From positions 73,447,548-73,511,547 of the forward strand of contig OZ038485.1 in NCBI GenBank assembly GCA_964036315.1: a stretch of 64,000 nucleotides of DNA. The letters run 5' to 3'. The translations under genes were made by a program, and so were the position numbers. Shown one piece after another: positions 26,691 to 39,950 of this stretch. Under the pieces are notes generated by a model. It made no database searches. It was given only the letters and a program-made list of their open reading frames with translations, and was not told where the DNA came from. Source of the DNA: Acanthosepion esculentum. Taxonomy: Eukaryota; Mollusca; Cephalopoda; Sepiida; Sepiidae. Numbering within the stretch: the stretch's first letter is position 1; each line of letters begins with the position of its first letter.

Positions 26691-29160
26691 ATCAGAAGTA
26701 CATATAAATAGATTTATTTAGTTTTATACAAAAAGATGAAAATCAGAAGTACATTTCCATAGATTTATTTTGTTTTATACAAAATGAAGAAAATCAGAAG
26801 TACATATAAATAGATTTATTTAGTTTTATACAAAATGATGAAAATCAGAAGTACATATAAATAGATTTATTTAGTTTTATACAAAATGATGAAAATCAGA
26901 AGTACATATAAATATATTTATTTAGTTTTATACAAAATGATGAAAATCAGAAGTACATATAAATAGATTTATTTAGTTTTATACAAAATGATGAAAATCA
27001 GAAGTACATTTCCATAGATTTATTTTGTTTTATACAAAATGATGAAAATCAGAAGTACATATATATAGATTTATTTAGTTTTATACAAAATGATGAAAAT
27101 CAGAAGTACATTTCCATAGATTTATTTAGTTTTATACAAAATGATGAAAATCAGAAGTACATATAAATAGATTTATTTAGTTTTATACAAAATGATGAAA
27201 ATCAGAAGTACCTATAAATAGATTTATTTAGTTATATACAAAATGATGAAAATCAGAAGTACATATAAAAAGATTTATTTAGTTTTATACAAAATGATGA
27301 AAATCAGAAGTACATTTCCATAGATTTATTTAGTTTTATACAAAATGATGAAAATCAGAAGTACATTTCCATAGATTTATTTAGTTTTAGACAAAATGAT
27401 GAAAATCAGAAGTACATATAAATAGATTTATTTAGTTTTATACAAAATGATGAAAATCAGAAGTACATTTCCATAGATTTATTTAGTTTTATACAAAATG
27501 ATGAAAATCAAAGTACATTTCCATAGATTTATTTAGTTTTATACAAAATGATGAAAATCAGAAGTACATATAAATAGATTTATTTAGTTTTATACAAAAT
27601 GATGAAAATCAGAAGTACATTTCCATAGATTTATTTAGTTTTATACAAAATGATGAAAATCAGAAGTACATTTCCATAGGTTTATTTAGTTTTATACAAA
27701 ATGTTGAAAATCAGAAGTACATTTCCATAGATTTATTTAGTTTTATACAAAATGAATAAAATCAGAAGTACATTTCCATAGATTTATTTAGTTTTATACA
27801 AAATGATGAAAATCAGAAGTACATTTCCATAGATTTATTTAGTTTTATACAAAATGATGAAAATCAGAAGTACATTTCCATAGATTTATTTAGTTTTATA
27901 CAAAATGATGAACATCAGAAGTACATTTACATTGATTTAATTAGTTTTATACAAAATGATGAACATCAGAAGTACATTTACATTGATTTAATTAGTTTTA
28001 TACAAAATGATGAAAATCAGAAGTACATTTACATAGATTTATTTAGTTTTATACAAAATGATGAAAATCAGAAGTACATATAAATAGATTTATTTAGTTT
28101 TATACAAAATGATGAAAATCAGAAGTACATATAAATAGATTTATTTAGTTTTATACAAAATGATGAAAATCAGAAGTACATATAAATACATTTATTTAGT
28201 TTCATACAAAATGATGAAAATCAGAAGTATATATAAATAGATTAATTTAGTTTTATATAAAATGATGAAAATCAGAAGTACATATAAATAGATTTATTTA
28301 GTTTTATACAAAATGATGAAAATCAGAAGTACATATAAATAGATTTATTTAGTTTTATACAAAATGATGAAAATCAGAAGTACATTTCCATAGATTTATT
28401 TTGTTTTATACAAAATGATGAAAATCAGAAGTACATATAAATAGATTTATTTAGTTTTATACAAAATGATGAAAATCAGAAGCACATTTCCATAGATTTA
28501 TTTAGTTTTATACAAAATGATGAAAATCAGAAGTACATATAAATAGATTTTTTAGTTTTATACAAAATGATGAAAATCAGAAGTACATATAAATAGATTT
28601 ATTTAGTTTTATACAAAATGATGAAAATCAGAAGTACATTTCCATAGATTTATTTTGTTTTATACAAAATGATAAAATCAGAAGTACATATAAATAGATT
28701 TATTTAGTTTTATACAAAATGATGAAAATCAGAAGTACATTTCCATAGATTTATTTAGTTTTACACAAAATGATGAAAATCAGAAGTACATATAAATAGA
28801 TTTATTTAGTTTTATACAAAATGATGAAAATCAGAAGTACCTATAAATAGATTTATTTAGTTTTATACAAAATGATGAAAATCAGAAGTACATATAAAAA
28901 GATTTATTTAGTTTTATACAAAATGCTGAAAATCAGAAGTACTTTTCCATAGATTTATTTAGTTTTATACAAAATGATGAAAATCAGAAGTACATTTCCA
29001 TAGATTTATTTAGTTTTATACAAAATGATGAAAATCAGAAGTACATATAAATAGATATATTTAGTTTTAGACAAAATGATGAAAATCAGAAGTACATATA
29101 AATAGATTTATTTAGTTTTATACAAAATGATTAAAATCAGAAGTACATTTCCATAGATTT
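26691..29160 (+). repeat. Diverged 32-unit HOR pair
   Basis: Two loosely matching halves are offset by 1,629 bp, that is 32 units minus the three 1-bp deletions lying between the anchors (near 27510, 28549 and 28673). Anchors are a tacctataaatag unit at 27211 and 28840, an ataaaaagattt unit next to it, and a tattttgtttta type B unit. A caggt marker (ccataggttta) at 27679 and 29359 is offset by 33 units instead. Many private changes make this one of the least homogenised stretches of the window. Confidence 0.65.
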
Positions 29161-32160
29161 ATTTAGTTTTATACAAAATGATTAAAATCAAAATACATTT
29201 CCAGAGATTTATTTATTTTTATACAAAATGATGAAAATCAGAAGTACATATAAATAGATTTATTTAGTTTTATACAAAATGATGAAAATCAGAAGTACAT
29301 TTCTATAGATTTATTTAGTTTTATACAAAATGATGAAAATCAGAAGTACATTTCCATAGGTTTATTTAGTTTTATACAAAATGATGAAAATCAGAAGTAC
29401 ATTTCCATAAATTTTTTAGTTTTATACAAAATGATGAAAATCTGAAGTACATATAAATAGATTTATTTAGTTTTATACAAAATGATGAAAATCAGAAGTA
29501 CATTTCCATAGATTTATTTAGTTTTATACAAAATGATGAAAATCAGATGTACATATAAATAGATTTATTTAGTTTTATACAAAATGATGAAAATCAGAAG
29601 TACATTTCTATAGATTTATTTAGTTTTATACAAAATGATGAAAATCAGAAGTACATTTCCATAGATTTATTTAGTTTTATACAAAATGATGAAAATCAGA
29701 AGTACATTTCCATAGATTTTTTAGTTTTATACAAAATGATGAAAATCAGAAGAACATATAAATAGATTTATTTAGTTTTATACAAAATGATGAAAATCAG
29801 AAGTACATTTCCATAGATTTATTTAGTTTTATACAAAATGATGAAAATCAGAAGTACATATAAATAGATTTATTTAGTTTTATACAAAATGATGAAAATC
29901 CGATGTACATATAAATAGATTTATTTAGTTTTATACAAAATGATGAAAATCAGAAGTACATATAAATAGATTTATTTAGTTTTATACAAAATGATGAAAA
30001 TCAGAAGTACATAAAAATAGATTTATTTAGTTTTATACAAAATGATCAAAATCAGAAGTACATATAAATAGATTTATTTACTTTTATACAAAATGATGAA
30101 AATCAGAAGTACATTTCCATATATTTATTTAGTTTTATACAGAATGATTAAAATCAGAAGTACATTTCCATAGATTTATTTAATTTTATACAAAATGATG
30201 AAAATCAAAAGTACATTTCCATAGATTTATTTAGTTTTATACAAAATGATTAAAATCAAAATACATTTCCAGAGATTTATTTATTTTTATACAAAATGAT
30301 GAAAATCAGAAGTACATATAAATAGATTTATTTAGTTTTATACAAAATGATGAAAATCAGAAGTACATTTCTATAGATTTATTTAGTTTTATACAAAATG
30401 ATGAAAATCAGAAGTACATTTCCATAGGTTTATTTAGTTTTATACAAAATGATGAAAATCAGAAGTACATTTCCATAAATTTTTTAGTTTTATACAAAAT
30501 GATGAAAATCTGAAGTACATATAAATAGATTTATTTAGTTTTATACAAAATGATGAAAATCAGAAGTACATTTCCATAGATTTATTTAGTTTTATACAAA
30601 ATGATGAAAATCAGATGTACATATAAATAGATTTATTTAGTTTTATACAAAATGATGAAAATCAGAAGTACATTTCTATAGATTTATTTAGTTTTATACA
30701 AAATGATGAAAATCAGAAGTACATTTCCATAGATTTATTTAGTTTTATACAAAATGATGAAAATCAGAAGTACATTTCCATAGATTTTTTAGTTTTATAC
30801 AAAATGATGAAAATCAGAAGAACATATAAATAGATTTATTTAGTTTTATACAAAATGATGAAAATCAGAAGTACATTTCCATAGATTTATTTAGTTTTAT
30901 ACAAAATGATGAAAATCAGAAGTACATATAAATAGATTTATTTAGTTTTATACAAAATGATGAAAATCCGATGTACATATAAATAGATTTATTTAGTTTT
31001 ATACAAAATGATGAAAATCAGAAGTACATATAAATAGATTTATTTAGTTTTATACAAAATGATGAAAATCAGAAGTACATAAAAATAGATTTATTTAGTT
31101 TTATACAAAATGATCAAAATCAGAAGTACATATAAATAGATTTATTTACTTTTATACAAAATGATGAAAATCAGAAGTACATTTCCATATATTTATTTAG
31201 TTTTATACAGAATGATTAAAATCAGAAGTACATTTCCATAGATTTATTTAATTTTATACAAAATGATGAAAATCAAAAGTACATTTCCATAGATTTATTT
31301 AGTTTTATACAAAATGATGAAAATCAGAAGTACATTTCCATAGATTTATTTAGTTTTATACAAAATGATGAAAATCAGATGTACATATAAATAGATTTAT
31401 TTAGTTTTATACAAAATGATGAAAATCAGAAGTACATTTCTATAGATTTATTTAGTTTTATACAAAATGATGAAAATCCGATGTACATATAAATAGATTT
31501 ATTTAGTTTTATACAAAATGATGAAAATCAGAAGTACATTTCCATAGATTTTTTAGTTTTATACAAAATGATGAAAATCAGAAGAACATATAAATAGATT
31601 TATTTAGTTTTATACAAAATGATGAAAATCAGAAGTACATTTCCATAGATTTATTTAGTTTTATACAAAATGATGAAAATCAGAAGTACATATAAATAGA
31701 TTTATTTAGTTTTATACAAAATGATGAAAATCCGATGTACATATAAATAGATTTATTTAGTTTTATACAAAATGATGAAAATCAGAAGTACATATAAATA
31801 GATTTATTTAGTTTTATACAAAATGATGAAAATCAGAAGTACATAAAAATAGATTTATTTAGTTTTATACAAAATGATCAAAATCAGAAGTACATATAAA
31901 TAGATTTATTTACTTTTATACAAAATGATGAAAATCAGAAGTACATTTCCATATATTTATTTAGTTTTATACAGAATGATTAAAATCAGAAGTACATTTC
32001 CATAGATTTATTTAATTTTATACAAAATGATGAAAATCAAAAGTACATTTCCATAGATTTATTTAGTTTTATACAAAATGATGAAAATCAGAAGTACATT
32101 TCCATAGATTTATTTAGTTTTATACAAAATGATGAAAATCAGAAGTACATATAAATAGAT
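29161..32160 (+). repeat. 21-unit then 15-unit HORs rich in 1-bp deletions
   Basis: Markers recur at 1,068 bp and then 764 bp: gattaaaatcaaaatac at 29181 and 30249, aatccgatg at 29901, 30969 and 31733, and atacagaatg at 30141, 31209 and 31973. The 1,068 bp are 21 units less three inherited single-base deletions (caaaatac, ccataaattttttag and ccatagattttttag units), and 764 bp are 15 units less one. Deleted units are copied along with the rest, so the deletions are older than the amplification and are not read errors. Confidence 0.82.
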
Positions 32161-32219
32161 TTATTTAGTTTTATACAAAATGATGAAAATCAGAAGTACA
32201 TATAAATAGATTTATTTAG

Positions 32220-32268
32220 TTTTATACAAAATGATGAAAATCAAGTACATATAAATAGATTTATTTAG
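32220..32268 (+). repeat. 49-bp unit (2-bp deletion)
   Basis: This unit reads aaaatcaagtacat where the consensus has aaaatcagaagtacat, a loss of 2 bp. It is one of only two units in the window short by 2 bp. Confidence 0.9.
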
Positions 32269-34152
32269 TTTTATACAAAATGATGAAAATCAGAAGTACA
32301 TATAAATAGATTTATTTAGTGTTATACAAAATGATGAAAATCAGAAGTACATATAAATAGATTTATTTAGTGTTATACAAAATGATGAAAATCAGAAGTA
32401 CATTTCCATAGATTTATTTAGTTTTATACAAAATGATTAAAATCAAAATACATTTCCATAGATTTATTTAGTTTTATACAAAATGATGAATATCAGAAGT
32501 ACATATAAATAGATTTATTTAGTTTTATACAAAATGATGAAAATCAGAAGTACATTTCTATAGATTTATTTAGTTTTATACAAAATGATGAAAATCAGAA
32601 GTACATTTCCATAGATTTATTTAGTTTTATACAAAATGATTAAAATCAGAAGTACATATAAATAGATTTATTTAGGTTTATACAAAATGATGAAAATCAG
32701 AAGTACATATAAATAGATTTATTTAGTTTTATACAAAACGATGAAAATCAGAAGTACATATAAATAGATTTATTTAGTTTTATACAAAATGATGAAAATC
32801 AGAAGTACATATAAATAGATTTATTTAGTTTTATACAAAATGATGAAAATCAGAAGTACATATAAATAGATTTATTTAGTGTTATACAAAATGATGAAAA
32901 TCAGAAGTACATATAAATAGATTTATTTAGTTTTATACAAAATGATGAAAATCAGAAGTACATATAAATAGATTTATTTAGTTTTATACAAAATGAGGAA
33001 AATCAGAAGTACATTTCCATAGATTTATTTAGTTTTATACAAAATGATTAAAATCAAAATACATTTCCATAGATTTATTTAGTTTTATACAAAATGATGA
33101 AAATCAGAAGTACATATAAATAGATTTATTTAGTTTTATACAAAATGATGAAAATCATAAGTACATTTCTATAGATTTATTTAGTTTTATACAAAATGAT
33201 GAAAATCAGAAGTACATTTCCATAGATTTATTTAGTTTTATACAAAATGATGAAAATCAGAAGTACATTTCCATAGATTTTTTAGTTTTATACAAAATGA
33301 TGAAAATCAGAAGTACATATAAATAGATTTATTTAGTTTTATACAAAATGATGAAAATCAGAAGTACATATAAATAGATTTATTTAGTTTTATACAAAAT
33401 GATGAAAATCAGAAGTACATATAAATAGATTTATTTAGTTTTATACAAAATGATGAAAATCAGAAGTACATTTCCATAGATTTATTTAGTTTTATACAAA
33501 ATGATGAAAATCAGAAGTACATATCCATAGATTTATTTAGTTTTATACAAAATGATGAAAATCAGAAGTACATTTCCATAGATTTATTTAGTTTTATACA
33601 AAATGATGAAAATCAGAAGTACATTTCCATAGATTTATTTAGTTTCATAAAAAATGATGAAAATCAGAAGTACATATAAATAGATTTATTTAGTTTTATA
33701 CAAAATGATGAAAATCAGAAGTACATATTAATAGATTTATTTAGTTTTATACAAAATGATGAAAATCAGAAGTACATATAAATAGATTTATTTAGTTTTA
33801 TACAAAATGATGAAAATCAGAAGTACATATAAATAGATTTATTTAGTTTTATACAAAATGATGAAAATCAGAAGTACATATAAATAGATTTATTTAGCTT
33901 TATACAAAATGATGAAAATCAGAAGTACATTTCCATAGATTGATTTAGTTTTATACAAAATGATGAAAATCAGAAGTACATATAAATAGATTTATTTAGT
34001 TTTATACAAAATGATGAGAATCAGATGTACATATAAATAGATTTATTTAGTTTTATACAAAATGAAGAAAATCAGAAGTATATATAAATAGATTTATTTA
34101 GTTTTATACAAAATGATGAAAATCAGAAGTACATATGAATAGATTTATATAG

Positions 34153-34204
34153 TTTTTTAAAAAAATTATGAAAATCAGAAGTACATATAAATAAATTTAT
34201 TTAG
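34153..34204 (+). repeat. 52-bp unit (only lengthened unit)
   Basis: This unit starts with six T and seven A in place of the usual ttttatacaaaa, followed by ttatg. It is 1 bp longer than the consensus and carries several substitutions at once, with ataaattta near its end. It is the most diverged single unit I noticed. Confidence 0.85.
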
Positions 34205-35640
34205 TTTTATACAAAATGATGAAAATCAGAAGTACATATAAATAGATTTATTTAGTTTTATACAAAATGATGAAAATCAGAAGTACATATAAATAGATTT
34301 ATTTAGTTTTATACAAAATGATGAAAATCAGAAGTACATATAAATAGATTTATTTAGTTTTATACAAAATGATGAAAATCAGAAGTACATATAAATAGAT
34401 TTATTTAGCTTTATACAAAATAATGAAAATCAGAAGTACATTTCCATAGATTTATTTAGTTTTATACAAAATGATGATAATCAGAAGTACATTTCCATAG
34501 ATTTATTTAGTTTTATACAAAATGATGAACATCAGAAGTACATTTATATTGATTTAATTAGTTTTATACAAAATGATGAAAATCAGAAGTACATTTACAT
34601 AGATTTATTTAGTTTTATACAAAATGATGAAAATCAGAAGTACATATAAATAGATTTATTTAGTTTTATACAAAATGATGAAAATCAGAAGTACATTTCC
34701 ATAGATTTATTTAGTTTTATACAAAATGATGAAAATCAGAAGTACATATAAATAGATTTATTTAGTTTTATACAAAATGATGAAAATCAGAAGTACATAT
34801 AAATAGATTTATTTGGTTTTATACAAAATGATGAAAATCAGAAGTACATATAAATAGATTTATTTAGTTTCATACAAAATGATGAAAATCAGATGTACAT
34901 ATAAATAGATTTATTTAGTTTTATACAAAATGATGAAAATCAGAAGTACATTAATATAGATTCATTTAGTTTTATACAAAATGTTGAAAATCAGAAGTAC
35001 ATTTCCATAGATGTATTCAGTTTTATACAAAATGATGTAAATCAGAAGTACATTTCCATAGATTTATTTAGTTTTATACAAAATGATGCAAATCAGAAGT
35101 ACATTGCCATAGGTTTATTTAGTTTTATACAAAATGATGAACATCAGAAGTACATATAAATAGATTTATTTAGTTTTAGACAAAATGATGTAAATCAGAA
35201 GTACATACAAATAGATTTATTTAGTTTTATACAAAATGATGAAAATCAGAAGTACATTTCCACAGATTTATTTAGTTTTATACAAAATGATTAAAATCAA
35301 AATACATTTCCATAGATTTATTTAGTTTTATACAAAATGATGAAAATCAGATGTACATATAAATAGATTTATTTAGTTTTATACAAAATGATGAAAATCA
35401 GAAGTACATTTCTATAGATTTATTTAGTTTTATAAAAAATGATGAAAATCAGAAGTACATTTCCATAGATTTATTTAGTTTTATACAAAATGATGAAAAT
35501 CAGAAGTACATTTCCATAGATTTTTTAGTTTTATACAAAATGATGAAAATCCGATGTACATATAAATAGATTTATTTAGTTTTATACAAAATGATGAAAA
35601 TCAGAAGTACATATAAATAGATTTATTTAGTTTTATACAA

Positions 35641-36914
35641 AATGATGAAAATCAGAAGTACATAAAAATAGATTTATTTAGTTTTATACAAAATGATCAA
35701 AATCAGAAGTACATATAAATAGATTTATTTACTTTTATACAAAATGATGAAAATCAGAAGTACATTAACATAGATTCATTTAGTTTTATACAAAATGTTG
35801 AAAATCAGAAGTACATTTCCATAGATTTATTCAGTTTTATACAAAATGATGTAAATCAGAAGTACATTTCCATAGATTTATTTAGTTTTATACAAAATGA
35901 TGAAAATCAGAAGTACATATAAATAGATTTATTTAGTTTTATACAAAATGATGAAAATCAGAAGTACATATAAATAGATTTATTTAGTTTTATACAAAAT
36001 GATGAAAATCAGAAGTACATTTAAAGAGAATTATTTAGTTTTACACAAAATGATGAAAATCAGAAGTACATTTCCATAGATTTAATTTGTTTTATACAAA
36101 ATGATGAAAATCAGAAGTACATATATATAGATTTATTTAGTTTTATACAAAATGATGAAAATCAGAAGTACATATAAATAGATTTATTTAGTTTTATACA
36201 AAATGATGAAAATCAGAAGTACATATAAATAGATTTATTTAGTTTTATACAAAATGATGAAAATCAGAAGTACATATGAATAGATTTATTTAGTTTTATA
36301 CAAAATGATGAAAATCAGAAGTACATATAAATAGATTTATTTAGTTTTATACAAAATGTTGAAAATCAGAAGTACATTTCCATAGATTTATTCAGTTTTA
36401 TACAAAATGATGTAAATCAGAAGTACATTTCCATAGATTTATTTAGTTTTATACAAAATGATGAAAATCAGAAGTACATTTCCATAGATTTATTTAGTTT
36501 TATACAAAATGATGAAAATCAGAAGTACATATAAATAGATTTATTTAGTTTTATACAAAATGATGAAAATCAGAAGTACATATAAATAGATTTATTTAGT
36601 TTTATAAAAAATGATGAAAATCAGAAGTACATATAAAGAGATTTATTTAGTTTTATACAAAATGATGAAAATCAGAAGTACATTTCCATAGATTTATTTA
36701 GTTTTATACAAAATGATGAAAATCAGAAGTACATATAAATAGATTTATTTAGTTTTATACAAAATGATGAAAATCAGAAGTACATATAAATAGAATTATT
36801 TAGTTTTATACAAAATGATGAAAATCAGAAGTACATTTCCATAGATTTATTTAGTTTTATACAAAATGATGAAATCAGAAGTACATTTCCATAGATTTAT
36901 TTAGTTTTATACAA
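35641..36914 (+). repeat. 25-unit HOR, copy 1 (1,274 bp)
   Basis: Anchors repeat 1,274 bp on (25 units less one 1-bp deletion): ataaaaatag, gatcaaaatc, ttaacatag with gattcattt (35761 and 37035), gttgaaaatc with ttcagtttt, gatgtaaatc, ttaaagagaattattt (36021 and 37295), tttaatttg, atatatag, atatgaatag, and the gatgaaatcag deletion (36871 and 38145). Reading the two copies side by side I found them nearly identical. Confidence 0.87.
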
Positions 36915-38190
36915 AATGATGAAAATCAGAAGTACATAAAAATAGATTTATTTAGTTTTATACAAAATGATCAAAATCAGAAGTACATATAAATAGATTT
37001 ATTTACTTTTATACAAAATGATGAAAATCAGAAGTACATTAACATAGATTCATTTAGTTTTATACAAAATGTTGAAAATCAGAAGTACATTTCCATAGAT
37101 TTATTCAGTTTTATACAAAATGATGTAAATCAGAAGTACATTTCCATAGATTTATTTAGTTTTATACAAAATGATGAAAATCAGAAGTACATATAAATAG
37201 ATTTATTTAGTTTTATACAAAATGATGAAAATCAGAAGTACATATAAATAGATTTATTTAGTTTTATACAAAATGATGAAAATCAGAAGTACATTTAAAG
37301 AGAATTATTTAGTTTTACACAAAATGATGAAAATCAGAAGTACATTTCCATAGATTTAATTTGTTTTATACAAAATGATGAAAATCAGAAGTACATATAT
37401 ATAGATTTATTTAGTTTTATACAAAATGATGAAAATCAGAAGTACATATAAATAGATTTATTTAGTTTTATACAAAATGATGAAAATCAGAAGTACATAT
37501 AAATAGATTTATTTAGTTTTATACAAAATGATGAAAATCAGAAGTACATATGAATAGATTTATTTAGTTTTATACAAAATGATGAAAATCAGAAGTACAT
37601 ATAAATAGATTTATTTAGTTTTATACAAAATGTTGAAAATCAGAAGTACATTTCCATAGATTTATTCAGTTTTATACAAAATGATGTAAATCAGAAGTAC
37701 ATTTCCATAGATTTATTTAGTTTTATACAAAATGATGAAAATCAGAAGTACATTTCCATAGATTTATTTAGTTTTATACAAAATGATGAAAATCAGAAGT
37801 ACATATAAATAGATTTATTTAGTTTTATACAAAATGATGAAAATCAGAAGTACATATAAATAGATTTATTTAGTTTTATAAAAAATGATGAAAATCAGAA
37901 GTACATATAAAGAGATTTATTTAGTTTTATACAAAATGATGAAAATCAGAAGTACATTTCCATAGATTTATTTAGTTTTATACAAAATGATGAAAATCAG
38001 AAGTACATATAAATAGATTTATTTAGTTTTATACAAAATGATGAAAATCAGAAGTACATATAAATAGAATTATTTAGTTTTATACAAAATGATGAAAATC
38101 AGAAGTACATTTCCATAGATTTATTTAGTTTTATACAAAATGATGAAATCAGAAGTACATTTCCATAGATTTATTTAGTTTTATACAAAA
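36915..38190 (+). repeat. 25-unit HOR, copy 2 (1,274 bp)
   Basis: This is the second copy of 35641-36914. The match stops after the gatgaaatcag deletion unit: copy 1 then runs into the ataaaaatag unit that begins this copy, while this copy runs into an aaaaagatg unit. The breakpoint therefore lies within about one unit of 38190. Confidence 0.86.
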
Positions 38191-39950
38191 AGATGAAAAT
38201 CAGAAGTACATATAAATAGATTTATTTAGTTTTATACAAAATGATGAAAATCAGAAGTACATATAAATAGATTTATGTAGTTTTATACAAAATGATGAAA
38301 ATCAGAATTACATTTCCATAGATTTATTTAGTTTTATACAAAATGATGAAAATCAGAAGTACATATAAATAGATTTATGTAGTTTTATACAAAATGATGA
38401 AAATCAGAATTACATTTCCATAGATTTATTTAGTTTTATACAAAATGATGAAAATCAGAAGTACATTTCAATAGATTTATTTACTTTTATACAAAATGAT
38501 GAAAATCAGAAGTACATATAAATAGATTTATTTAGTTTTATACAAAATGATGAAAATCAGAAGTACATATAAATAGATTTATTTAGTTTTATACAAAATG
38601 ATGAAAATCAGAAGTACATTTCCATAGATTTATTTAGTTTTATACGAAATGATGAAAATCAGAAGTACATATAAATAGATTTATTTAGTTTTATACAAAA
38701 TGATGAAAATCAGAAGTACATTTCCATAGATTAATTAAGTTTTATACAAAATTATGAAAATCAGAAGTACATTTCCATAGATTTATTTAGTTTTATACAA
38801 AATTATGAAAATCAGAAGTACATATAAATAGATTTATTTCGTTTTATACAAAATGACGAAAATCAGATGTACATTTCCCTAGATTTATTTAGTTTTATAC
38901 AAAATGATGAAAATCAGAAGTACATATAAATAGATTTATTTAGTTTTATACAAAATGATGAAAATCAGAAGTACATATAAATAGATTTATTTAGTTTTAT
39001 ACAAAATGATGAAAATCAGAAGTACATTTCCATAGATTTATTTAGTTTTATACAAAATGATGAAAATCAGAAGTACATTTCAATAGATTTATTTACTTTT
39101 ATACAAAATGATGAAAATCAGAAGTACATATAAATAGATTTATTTAGTTTTATACAAAATGATGAAAATCAGAAGTACATATAAATAGATTTATTTAGTT
39201 TTATACAAAATGATGAAAATTAGAAGTACATTTCCATAGATTTATTTAGTTTTATACAAAATGATGAAAATCAGAAGTACATATAAATAGATTTATTTAG
39301 TTTTATACAAAATGATGAAAGTCAGAAGTACATTTCCATAGATTTATTTAGTTTTATACAAAATGATGAAAATCAGAAGTACATATAAATAGATTTATTT
39401 AGTTTTATACAAAATGATGAAAATCAGAAGTACATATAAATAGATTTCTTTAGTTTTATACAAAATGATATAAATCAGAAGTACATTTCCATAGATTTAT
39501 TTAGTTTTATACAAAATGATGAAAATCAGAAGTACATATAAATAGATTTATTTAGTTTTATACAAAATGATGAATATCAGAAGTACATATAAATAGATTT
39601 ATTTAGTTTTATACAAAATGATGAAAATCAGAAGTACATATAAATAGATTTATTTAGTTTTATACAAAATGATGAAAATCAGAAGTACATTTCCATAGAT
39701 TTATTTAGTTTTATACAAAATGATTAAAATCAGAAGTACATTTCCATAGATTTATTTAGTTTTATACAAAATGATGAAAATCAGAAGTACATTTCCATAG
39801 ATTTATTTAGTTTTATACAAAATTATGAAAATCAGAAGTACATATAAATAGAGTTATTTAGTTTTATACAAAATGATGAAAATCAGAAGTACATTTCCAT
39901 AGATTTATTTAGTTTTATACAAAATGATGAAAATCAGAAGTACATATAAA
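38191..39950 (+). repeat. Block with a 12-unit HOR (612 bp)
   Basis: A ttcaatag unit followed by tttactttt recurs at 38461 and 39073 (612 bp, 12 units). A gatttatgtag / gaattac pair is itself repeated at 102 bp (38275 and 38377), a two-unit duplication. Other local markers are attatgaaaatc units and a gtcag unit near 39320. No length-changed unit occurs between 38150 and 44140. Confidence 0.72.

Larger units (their letters stand above)
32161..35640 (+). repeat. Mixed block with a 12-unit HOR
   Basis: The gattaaaatcaaaatac deletion unit recurs at 32435, 33046 (611 bp, 12 units less 1) and 35289 (44 units less 1). Much of 33300-34900 is type A with single-base private changes. The stretch contains the only lengthened unit of the window (34153-34204) and a 49-bp unit (32220-32268). 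Near 34930-35150 a group of unusual units appears: ttaatatag with gattcattt, gttgaaaatc, gatgtaaatc, and attgccataggttta. Relatives of this group are amplified in the next block. Confidence 0.65.

Noticed and set aside
27500..38160. Single-base deletions as plain homopolymer sequencing errors
   Set aside because: Most recur at exact HOR spacing in matching contexts, so they are inherited. A few isolated ones (for example near 8775) could still be errors.
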